A DNA stretch of 11,751 nt from an uncultured Eubacteriales bacterium. Its GTDB lineage: Bacteria; Bacillota; Clostridia; Monoglobales; Monoglobaceae. The position numbers and the translations under genes were made by a program. The stretch is from NCBI GenBank assembly GCA_900552305.1, contig URZD01000050.1:1-11751 (forward strand), written 5' to 3'. Position 1 is the first letter of the stretch, and each line of letters starts with the position of its first letter. Below are positions 1 to 6,282 of this stretch, one piece after another. Below the pieces are notes generated by a model, which searched no databases, was not told where the DNA came from, and worked only from the letters and a program-made list of their open reading frames with translations.

Positions 1-716
1 GCGTCATTGCTTGTCTGCGCGCCGCTCGGCATATCAAGCAGCGCATATGTAAATCCCGTAAAATCTATTTTGCAAGCCTTGTTCATCTGCATCATGCAAA
101 TCCAGAACTGAAGGGTTTTGCTGCCCGTTATGCTCTTTGCGGGGATATAATACTCAACCTTGTGCCACTCATCGTCCGGTTTGAAGGTCACGCAGCCGTC
201 CGAGCCGCTCGCCTTGCCGCAGGTCAAGTCGTACATTGCGTAGTTTTTGTTGTTGCAGCGAAGATACGGCATTGTTTCCTCGCCGCTTAGCGTTACCGCC
301 GCATCGTTCGGGTCGGCAAACTCGGAGTGTGAGCGGTACCAAAACGAAAGGTACACCGCATCCTCCGCCGACATTTCGGAAAATACGGGAAAGTGCGCCT
401 GCAGCGAGTTCCACGAGTATTCATAACTCATGCTGCCGCTGCCGCGGCAGATGTATTCCCAACCGTCTGTGAACAGTCCCTCGCCGTAGTTCGTTTTTGC
501 GTCTGTTCTGTTATAGCCGTAGTAGAAAACCGCACCGCCGTTTACCGTTCTAAGACTGTTATTAACATTATGATAAAGCGCAGTCGGCTCTGTCGCGCTT
601 CCGAAAATCAGCTTTGCGCCGCTTTTCGCGCCCGCCGCAAAAGATGACAAATGCAGCTGCACCAAAATAGTCGCAACTGCTGTCAGTACGGCAAGAATTT
701 TATGTTTTTTCCTCAT
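1..716 (-). CDS. Secreted protein with beta-sandwich (CBM-like) module, C-terminus outside window
   Basis: The frame is open from an ATG at 716 to the left edge, giving 238 residues with no stop, so the C-terminal part is missing. A good Shine-Dalgarno (AGAGGAAG, 722-729) lies 5 nt before the ATG. Residues 1-28 are a Sec signal peptide: basic MRKKHK, a hydrophobic core, and an SSFAAG cleavage region. The mature part resembles the first module of the neighbouring secreted protein encoded at 860-3466. 'AVYLSFWYRSHSEF' (120-133) matches 'VIYFSYYYKADSEF', and 'KPDDEWHKVEYY' (179-190) matches 'KPDGQWHKGECA'. Both continue into a strand-rich stretch ending in an aromatic/hydrophobic tail (LQFWIC...DFTGFTYALLD). 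That pattern suggests a jelly-roll domain of the carbohydrate-binding type. No catalytic motif is visible in the part present; a catalytic domain could lie beyond the edge. It is 143 nt downstream of its paralogue on the same strand, so co-transcription is likely. The function is an inference. Confidence 0.8.
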   Translation of the reverse strand, partial: MRKKHKILAVLTAVATILVQLHLSSFAAGAKSGAKLIFGSATEPTALYHNVNNSLRTVNGGAVFYYGYNRTDAKTNYGEGLFTDGWEYICRGSGSMSYEYSWNSLQAHFPVFSEMSAEDAVYLSFWYRSHSEFADPNDAAVTLSGEETMPYLRCNNKNYAMYDLTCGKASGSDGCVTFKPDDEWHKVEYYIPAKSITGSKTLQFWICMMQMNKACKIDFTGFTYALLDMPSGAQTSND

Positions 717-783
717 AATGACTTCCTCTCTGATTCTGTAAAATTTAAAAATTCAACCGTCATTTTATTTTTTAAACGCATGA

Positions 784-838
784 GAGCCGAAAGCAATATT
801 CGGCTCCTGTGCGCCTTTGGGGCGGCGTTCGCCGCCCC
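784..838 (-). other. Two tandem intercistronic hairpins
   Basis: Between the two secreted-protein genes there are two perfect inverted repeats. One is GGGGCGGC / GCCGCCCC (819-826 and 831-838, loop gttc). The other is GAGCCGAA / TTCGGCTC (784-791 and 799-806, 7-nt loop). Read on the minus strand, neither is followed by a U-tract; the sequence downstream is A-rich instead. They therefore do not look like standard intrinsic terminators. They could be an mRNA-stabilising or processing element, or a partial attenuator, between the upstream and downstream cistrons. Confidence 0.55.
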
Positions 839-859
839 GCGTGACGTTTTGTTGTTTGA

Positions 860-3466
860 TTATCTGATAATAACCGGAATACCTACCGCATTAGCATTGA
901 TTTCCGCTGCCTGCGTAATCGGCATAAGACCTTCCCATACGAACGCTTTAAACTTCAGCGTTCCGTCATTTTTAAGACCCTCAATCGTTGCCGTCGCAGC
1001 ATTTTTGCGGAATCCTACCGCGGGACTTGTCGCAACAAGCGAGCCGCCCTCGGTATATGCCGCAAGCATCAGCTTGTAAACCGAAAGGAAGTAGTTTCCG
1101 CTTACGGTCAGCGAGTAAGCGCTGCCGTCCGGCTCGGATGCGTAGTTACCCGCGCTTACCGCCGCTTTGTCCTTTGTAAAGGTTACGCTTACATTCTCGT
1201 CAAGCTCTGTGATAAGTGTAAGGGGTGAGCCTGTCATAGCGGAGTTTTTAATAGTCTTTGTGTTATTATTATAGTTACTTCCGCCCATTGTAACAACACT
1301 TGTTAAACCCTTTTCATAATCATAGTCTATAAACGCACTGTCGGGAGTTCCGTCATATACATACTTATTTCTTCTTACACCCTGTTTAAATCCTTTTGTA
1401 CTGTCAACCTTGTTATATCCTATTGCAACCGGAGTAATCTCATATTCACCGTTGCCCTTATTCGTAATGGTAAACGGAATATCACCATTCTTTGAAACAG
1501 GAGTAATTTTGTTTATGTTTGCCTCTCTGCCCTTTACTGTTACCGAGGTCTGACCCGAAGGAACTTCAACAGTGTTTTCGTAAACGGTTACCGCCGATAT
1601 ATCCGCTGTCTTTGCAAGATATTCACCCGCTATACGGCGTCTTGCATCATTTGTTCTGAACTCTGCCTCGGGATATTTAACCTCAGCTCTTTTTATAACC
1701 GTACACTTCGGCTCGGCAATATAAATCTTGTTATCCTGTGAGCCGTCAGCCGCAATACTTATTCTGAGCCACTGTGTTGTCGGAATACTTCCGTTCTTTT
1801 CGTTTATGTTAGAAAGATAAACGGCTCTTACCCACTTTCCGTCATTCGACAGCGAATCCATGTTTTCATTCTCAATCGCGTATGAGTTTGACGGACTGGT
1901 CCACCTGTCACTTGCTGCGTTTTCGTTACCGGTTATTACAAGTCTTTTGGCAGGATTTGTGCCGCTTTCCGACTCATTCTTAATGTAGAAACTGAACGCC
2001 ATGATGTCGCCCTTTTTGCCGTAATCACCTACATTATATTCAAACTGGAAGAAGTTGTCGTCTGTGCCCGTTGTAAGCGGGCTTCCGGTATATTCGCTGT
2101 TTTTGATAAGCTCCATAACGTATGCCTGCGTAAAGGTATCGTCCGTTATATCCTGCTTTTCCACCGTATCGCCCGTGAATTTAACTATCGCGTTTTTCGC
2201 CTCTTTTTTGCCAACGCTGTGTGCTGCCTTATCCGGGTCAAATACCCTGTAATCGGCGTCATAGTTAAATGTAAAGGTTTCGCTGTACTCTGCGGGGTTA
2301 ATCTCGTCGGCATATGTCGCATTTATATCGTCAACGCCAAGCGCGGGTTCGGTATAGTTAAGATTTCCTATTTTTACATATCTCACCGTTTCGCCGCCGT
2401 TTGCCTTGTTGTATGTCGGCGCGCACGCCTTAACAATATTATTTTCGTTCGCTTTTGTTATATCTGCCGAAAACGCCTTTTTAAGCGATCCGCCCTCGTC
2501 ATTTGACATTTTTATCGTCGGATTGTCGCTCGATACGGTTACGGTGTACTCGGTTTTCTTTATTCCGGTATCGATACCTTCCTCAAACTCGTTTTCGGTC
2601 TTTATTATATATCCGTCCGTGCTTATCGTCTTTATATCCGGCTTTGTTACCTCAAGCGTACGGCAAAGATATTCTGCGCCGCGCGCCGCCGTTACATATG
2701 TATCCGCCGTTTCGTCTGTGTACTTTGAGGAATCAAAGTGCATAAGACCTACCGTAAAGTCATCAGCTATCATAATTCTGTAAGGAGCCTTTGCCTTGCT
2801 GAAAACAAACGATATGTTCAAACTGCCTGTCGTATTTATGTAACCGTTGTCGTCAGCGCTTACAAACGCCGCACATTCGCCCTTGTGCCACTGTCCGTCC
2901 GGCTTTACCGCCGCCTTTGCAAGTATTCTCTTTCTTCCCGGTTCGATATTTCTTATATTATACAGCGGCGTTCTTACATTTCCTATATTGCCGCTATTGC
3001 TTCCGTACTTATGGCGTCCGACATACATTTCCAAGTCCGGAGCCTTTGCGTCCGTATACGTTGTTCCGTTATACTCAAATTCGCTGTCCGCTTTGTAATA
3101 ATAAGAAAAGTAAATAACATCGCCCTTCTTTATTTTATAATCCGAGCCGAATATTGCGGATGTATTCAAATAATACTCTCTTGAAACCTTAAAATATCCG
3201 TCAACATCGTCAGATGTGGCACTCGGAACAGCCACACGCGTATATCCCGAGGCAAAAGGCTCGTTTGTCCACGTTTCCGCAGAAATTTTCAGGTCCCTGT
3301 CTCCCGCAAACGTCCATGTAGCGTTTGGATCCGCCTTCACCTCGCCGAACAGAAATTCGGGGTTACCCATTTCGTCATCTGCGGCAAAAACTCCCGCCGT
3401 AGTGAATATGCTGACCGCCATTGCAAAAACCGTCAGCAATGCCAAAACTCGTCTGAATTTTTTCAT
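860..3466 (-). CDS. Large secreted multi-module protein, probable extracellular glycan-binding/surface protein
   Basis: 868 residues. The start ATG at 3466 is preceded by AGGAGAG (3474-3480) at 7 nt. Residues 1-29 form a Sec signal peptide ending VFAAD; there is no lipobox, LPxTG or SLH repeat, so it is probably released. Module A (about 35-245) carries 'KKGDVIYFSYYYKADSEF' (113-130) and 'DGQWHKGE' (190-197). Module B (about 395-600) repeats the plan with 'KKGDIMAFSFYIKNESESG' (484-502), 'DGKWVRAVY' (542-550) and 'KIYIAEPKCTVI' (580-591). Stretches at about 280-315 and 620-680 look like Ig-type linkers. The peptide IKNSxxTGSPLT occurs at 454-465 and again at 739-750. The C-terminus (about 792-868, with 'LKFKAFVWEGLMPI' at 836-849) resembles a tail that I recall from many clostridial secreted glycoside hydrolases; this is from memory. 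No catalytic motif is recognised. It is divergent from the kinase gene and upstream of a paralogous secreted gene. A role in substrate binding is inferred. Confidence 0.82.
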   Translation of the reverse strand: MKKFRRVLALLTVFAMAVSIFTTAGVFAADDEMGNPEFLFGEVKADPNATWTFAGDRDLKISAETWTNEPFASGYTRVAVPSATSDDVDGYFKVSREYYLNTSAIFGSDYKIKKGDVIYFSYYYKADSEFEYNGTTYTDAKAPDLEMYVGRHKYGSNSGNIGNVRTPLYNIRNIEPGRKRILAKAAVKPDGQWHKGECAAFVSADDNGYINTTGSLNISFVFSKAKAPYRIMIADDFTVGLMHFDSSKYTDETADTYVTAARGAEYLCRTLEVTKPDIKTISTDGYIIKTENEFEEGIDTGIKKTEYTVTVSSDNPTIKMSNDEGGSLKKAFSADITKANENNIVKACAPTYNKANGGETVRYVKIGNLNYTEPALGVDDINATYADEINPAEYSETFTFNYDADYRVFDPDKAAHSVGKKEAKNAIVKFTGDTVEKQDITDDTFTQAYVMELIKNSEYTGSPLTTGTDDNFFQFEYNVGDYGKKGDIMAFSFYIKNESESGTNPAKRLVITGNENAASDRWTSPSNSYAIENENMDSLSNDGKWVRAVYLSNINEKNGSIPTTQWLRISIAADGSQDNKIYIAEPKCTVIKRAEVKYPEAEFRTNDARRRIAGEYLAKTADISAVTVYENTVEVPSGQTSVTVKGREANINKITPVSKNGDIPFTITNKGNGEYEITPVAIGYNKVDSTKGFKQGVRRNKYVYDGTPDSAFIDYDYEKGLTSVVTMGGSNYNNNTKTIKNSAMTGSPLTLITELDENVSVTFTKDKAAVSAGNYASEPDGSAYSLTVSGNYFLSVYKLMLAAYTEGGSLVATSPAVGFRKNAATATIEGLKNDGTLKFKAFVWEGLMPITQAAEINANAVGIPVIIR

Positions 3467-3531
3467 CTTCCATCTCTCCTATCTTTTTTGTTTAACCTGC
3501 ACAAACTCTGTGCTTTTCTTATCTCATATAT

Positions 3532-3560
3532 ATTATAAATGCACCACGCGCCTAAAACAA
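3532..3560 (-). promoter_or_regulatory. Predicted sigma-A promoter for the secreted-protein genes
   Basis: On the minus strand the -10 hexamer is an exact TATAAT (3532-3537), 17 bp from a weaker -35, TTGTTT (3555-3560). Initiation would fall near 3525, giving a leader of about 60 nt before the ATG at 3466. The poor -35 beside a strong -10 fits a promoter that needs an activator. Confidence 0.55.
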
Positions 3561-3561
3561 G

Positions 3562-3576
3562 TTGAAATTTTTTCAA
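3562..3576. promoter_or_regulatory. Palindrome abutting the -35 of the secreted-protein promoter
   Basis: TTGAAA-TTT-TTTCAA is a perfect 15-bp inverted repeat with a 3-bp centre. It starts 2 bp upstream of the minus-strand -35 hexamer. A dyad at this place is typical of an activator or repressor site, but AT-rich dyads also arise by chance. The LuxR-type regulator encoded at 5454-6143 is a possible ligand by proximity only. Confidence 0.35.
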
Positions 3577-3600
3577 ATAACGTCCGCAAATCGGCATAAA

Positions 3601-3635
3601 ACCGTTTTTTGTGCCGAAAACCGTATTTTTGGTAC
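3601..3635. promoter_or_regulatory. Imperfect tandem repeat upstream of the kinase promoter
   Basis: ACCGTTTTTTGTGCC (3601-3615) is followed by ACCGTATTTTTGGTAC (3620-3635), starts 19 bp apart, roughly two helical turns. The pair ends 11 bp before the -35 of the plus-strand promoter and sits between the two divergent promoters. It could be a pair of direct operator half-sites. The T-rich composition makes a chance match possible. Confidence 0.3.
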
Positions 3636-3646
3636 TTGTTTTTATG

Positions 3647-3675
3647 TTGACAAGCGAATATGTTTTTACTATAAT
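3647..3675 (+). promoter_or_regulatory. Consensus sigma-A promoter for the two-component operon
   Basis: TTGACA (3647-3652), exactly 17 bp of spacer, then TATAAT (3670-3675): all 12 positions match the housekeeping consensus. Initiation near 3682 would give a leader of about 50 nt before the kinase ATG at 3732. This argues for strong basal expression unless a repressor acts here. Confidence 0.85.
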
Positions 3676-3731
3676 GATACTGTGATAATTTTGGCGGTTT
3701 CATGCCGCAATATATAAGGAGGATTTTGGGT

Positions 3732-5270
3732 ATGTTTCTTGCTATAGCTTTTCTTGTCCTTCTTATTGCTCTGGAGCTTGTCTTAAACTTTCGCAAGCAC
3801 CTGACCTATGCGTTCAGTCTGTATTTTGCCGGGATTGCGTTTATGCTTTTCGGCTCGATACTTTACATAATCAAAATTTCGACCTTTTCCGCTACGACCG
3901 ACCTTGATTTGCAGCTTTACCGCATTATCAACCGTATGTCGTTTTCGCTCGGTACGGTATCGCGGATTATGAACATAGGCGCGGCGTTCGTTATGCTCGG
4001 CTCGGTCTATACCTTCAACATTATCGGCAGAAAGAAAAGCATTTTTAAGCTGACTTTGCTTATAGCGCCTGTCTTTTTGTTCATTATCATATATGACCAC
4101 ACCGTGACCTACCGCATATTTCTGCTTGTCAACCGCGAACCGCAGTCCGTGCTGCGCCTTCGCGATGCGCACGTTCTCGGCTTTAACCGCGCCGTGCGGC
4201 TTGTGTTTATGCTGTATCTGTTTGCGCCGCTGTTCTTTGTTTACAAGACCTACCGCCGCACGCGGATTCACGCGCTGTTTGTCAATGCGGTCTTTCTTGG
4301 GATTTGCCTTGCGTTTATCGGAATATACGTCACATGGTGCTTTGTCGGCGGGTTTCTCTCTGCGTTTATGCCGTGGAACGTTGACCTTAACAAGTTTCCG
4401 ACCGTGTTTTTTGCCGGCGGCTATCGCCGCGTTTTTTTGCCGCTTACTCTGTTTATAACCATGGCGGTTTTGTACATTACAATCTGGTACAAGCCGCTCG
4501 GCTCGGTCAAGTTTATAAACGGCATAGCGCGGTCGCGCACCTTCCGCGAGATTGGTCAGAACCTTCGCATGGTGTTCCACGCGACAAAAAATACCTATCT
4601 TGCGGTGCAGCGGCTCACCCGGCAGGCGGCGGAATACATACGCACCGACCCCGACACTGCGGAGTCGATTCTTTCCGACATTGAGGACATAAGCGCCAAG
4701 GGACTTTCGACCCTTACGCACTCCATGAATATGCTTGACGAGGTAAGCGGCGCCGACGCGTCCGTTGACCTTTCGGAGTGCGTGCGCGACGCGCTGGGAC
4801 GGCTCTCTATGCCGCAGTCAATCCGGGTTTCGCTGCATCTACCGGAGGAGCCTGTGATTATCTCTGCGGCGTTTTTCCATATTTCGGAAAGTATTTTAAA
4901 TATTCTTTCCAACTCGGTGGACGCGATAGCTCAGGCGCGGCGCACGCACGGCGAGATTACGGTTGAGCTTTGCTGCGACAACGGCTATGCCTGTCTTGAA
5001 ATCTCGGACAACGGCTGCGGTATACCAAAAAAGGATATAAAGAAGATATTTTCGATACTGTACTCGACCAAAAAGACCTCCGACAAATGGGGGATAGGTC
5101 TTTCGTACGTTCAAAAGGTTGCCGACGCGTACGGCGGCTTTACATACGTAAAAAGCGAGGAGGGAAAGTACACCGTGTTTCAGCTTGCACTGCCGCTTTC
5201 CGCTCCGCCGCCGCGAAAAAAGCGGCGCGTTTTGCCGCTGCCGGGTAATCTGTTTCGGAATTTCCGTTAG
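3732..5270 (+). CDS. Seven-transmembrane sensor histidine kinase
   Basis: I start the protein at ATG 3732 (512 residues), because AAGGAGG (3716-3722) lies 9 nt before it. An in-frame ATG at 3702 has no ribosome site and would put that AAGGAGG inside the gene. About seven hydrophobic helices fill residues 1-252 (near 1-18, 25-46, 72-97, 106-121, 155-172, 181-211 and 234-252), so the sensor is membrane-embedded with no large extracellular domain. The cytoplasmic part has an H-box with His283 (FHATKN), an N-box (ILNILSNSVDAI, 388-399), a G1 box (DNGCGIP, 426-432), and an F/G2 region (STKK...WGIGLSYV, 445-460). This is a complete HATPase domain closest in style to the NtrB/AtoS group. The tail (491-512) is basic and proline-rich. 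Its partner is the response regulator encoded downstream at 5454. It diverges from the secreted-protein genes across a shared control region. The signal is unknown. Confidence 0.9.
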   Translation: MFLAIAFLVLLIALELVLNFRKHLTYAFSLYFAGIAFMLFGSILYIIKISTFSATTDLDLQLYRIINRMSFSLGTVSRIMNIGAAFVMLGSVYTFNIIGRKKSIFKLTLLIAPVFLFIIIYDHTVTYRIFLLVNREPQSVLRLRDAHVLGFNRAVRLVFMLYLFAPLFFVYKTYRRTRIHALFVNAVFLGICLAFIGIYVTWCFVGGFLSAFMPWNVDLNKFPTVFFAGGYRRVFLPLTLFITMAVLYITIWYKPLGSVKFINGIARSRTFREIGQNLRMVFHATKNTYLAVQRLTRQAAEYIRTDPDTAESILSDIEDISAKGLSTLTHSMNMLDEVSGADASVDLSECVRDALGRLSMPQSIRVSLHLPEEPVIISAAFFHISESILNILSNSVDAIAQARRTHGEITVELCCDNGYACLEISDNGCGIPKKDIKKIFSILYSTKKTSDKWGIGLSYVQKVADAYGGFTYVKSEEGKYTVFQLALPLSAPPPRKKRRVLPLPGNLFRNFR

Positions 5271-5272
5271 AC

Positions 5273-5416
5273 CCCATGCGGTTTAAAACAGCAAATTTTC
5301 CGCAATAATGTGTTAAAATGCCCGCCAAGATTGGGCGCGCGGGCGGCAAGCCGATTTGGCTGTCCGAATCCAATTTTAAAAGGCGGATTTCCGCCCATGC
5401 GGAGTTAAAATACCCG
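5273..5416. repeat. Short direct repeats and hairpins in the kinase-regulator spacer
   Basis: The 183-nt gap between kinase and regulator holds two repeated words. CCCATGCGG occurs at 5273-5281 and 5394-5402. GTTAAAAT[G/A]CCCG occurs at 5312-5324 and 5404-5416. In the second copy the two words are joined by one base; in the first they are 30 bp apart. Hairpins lie between them: GCCCGC/GCGGGC (5320-5325 with 5339-5344) and GGCGG-ATTT-CCGCC (5382-5395). None is followed by a T-run, so I do not call a terminator. No promoter with two good hexamers is visible ahead of the regulator gene. Confidence 0.5.
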
Positions 5417-5453
5417 GTAATCTTAAATTTCTGCTGAAAGGAAGTAAAATTTA

Positions 5454-6143
5454 ATGGCACAGAAAAAAATCAGGCTTGCACTTTGTGACGATATGGAGGC
5501 ATTTTGCCGCTGCCTTAAACGCAGCTTTGAAAAGGAGCCGGACATCGAGGTTGTCGGGATTGCGGGCAGTGCGGCGAAATGCTTAGAGCTTGTCCGCGCC
5601 GAGAAGCCGGACGTTCTGCTTCTTGATATGCAGATGGAAATGTACGACTCCGGCGCAGAGATAATTCCCTCGCTGAAGGAGGTCAGTCCCGACACAAAAA
5701 TCATCATGCTGACGATACACCACGAGGACGATTTGATTTTCCGCGCGTTCACCTACGGCGCGATTGACTACCTTACAAAGTCCGCTACCGATGCGGAGAT
5801 TCTTGCGCTTGTGCGCAAGGTCTATCACAACACCGCCGCGTCCTCGCTCAGTCCGGACATCACTCAGGCAATAATAAACGAGGGGCAAAAGCTCAAACAG
5901 CAGAACGCGTCGCTGCTCTATATTCTGAATATAGTAACAAAGCTGACAACAAGCGAATATAAAATTTTAAAGGACCTTTGTATGGGACTTTCCTACCGCG
6001 ATATTGCAAGCAAGCGTTTTGTGGAGGAAATCACGATTCGCTCTCAAATCTCGCGGATAACAAAGAAGTTTGACGTACAGAATATAAAGGATATAATTAA
6101 AATCATGAATGAACTGAAATTCTTTGATTTGATAGATATGTAA
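5454..6143 (+). CDS. NarL/LuxR-type response regulator
   Basis: 229 residues, starting at an ATG preceded by AAAGGA (5437-5442). Residues 5-125 are a receiver domain: acidic pair Asp12/Asp13, phospho-acceptor Asp58 in LLLDMQ, Thr87 in MLTIHH, and Lys109 in YLTKSA, so all key positions are intact. A linker with a helical, glutamine-rich stretch (about 138-160) leads to a C-terminal helix-turn-helix of the GerE/LuxR type. It opens with LTTSEYKILKDLCMGLSYRDIA (in pieces, 164-185) and has the recognition region around TIRSQISRITKKF (194-206). It most likely binds DNA when phosphorylated by the kinase encoded just upstream. Candidate targets are the divergent secreted-protein promoter or its own operon promoter; neither is shown directly. 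The gene ends 78 nt before a strong terminator. Confidence 0.92.
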   Translation: MAQKKIRLALCDDMEAFCRCLKRSFEKEPDIEVVGIAGSAAKCLELVRAEKPDVLLLDMQMEMYDSGAEIIPSLKEVSPDTKIIMLTIHHEDDLIFRAFTYGAIDYLTKSATDAEILALVRKVYHNTAASSLSPDITQAIINEGQKLKQQNASLLYILNIVTKLTTSEYKILKDLCMGLSYRDIASKRFVEEITIRSQISRITKKFDVQNIKDIIKIMNELKFFDLIDM

Positions 6144-6221
6144 TAGAATATAGGAAAAACTTTGTAATCTAAAAAACACAAGTGCGGGCGCGTAAATTTA
6201 TACTATCCCTTAAAAAAACAC

Positions 6222-6261
6222 AACAGCGGCGGAAAATGGCTTGACCTTTTCCGCCGCTGTT
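6222..6261. terminator. Bidirectional intrinsic terminator
   Basis: A perfect 15-bp inverted repeat (AACAGCGGCGGAAAA, 6222-6236, with its complement at 6247-6261) encloses a 10-nt loop. On the minus strand it is followed by a run of seven T (complement of 6212-6218). On the plus strand it is followed by TTTATAT. It lies between the convergent regulator gene (+) and hydrolase gene (-) and serves both operons. The 6144-6221 stretch before it holds nothing else I can recognise. Confidence 0.92.
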
Positions 6262-6282
6262 TTATATGTGTTCCAAATCTTT

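Noticed and set aside
651..1079. 142-residue plus-strand frame across the hairpins and the end of the large secreted gene
   Set aside because: No ribosome site and no domain; it reads through the tandem hairpins and the antisense of a coding region.
860..3466. Large secreted protein as a glycoside hydrolase or polysaccharide lyase
   Set aside because: No catalytic motif was found in any part. The architecture is repeated beta modules and linkers, so I keep it as a binding or structural protein.
3783..4721. 312-residue open frame antisense to the kinase
   Set aside because: It is highly basic and low in complexity, has no recognisable domain and no ribosome site, and fully overlaps a kinase with intact motifs. 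It is a codon-bias shadow.
5382..5395. GGCGG-ATTT-CCGCC hairpin as a terminator after the kinase
   Set aside because: The stem is only 5 bp and is not followed by a T-run; transcription into the regulator gene is expected.
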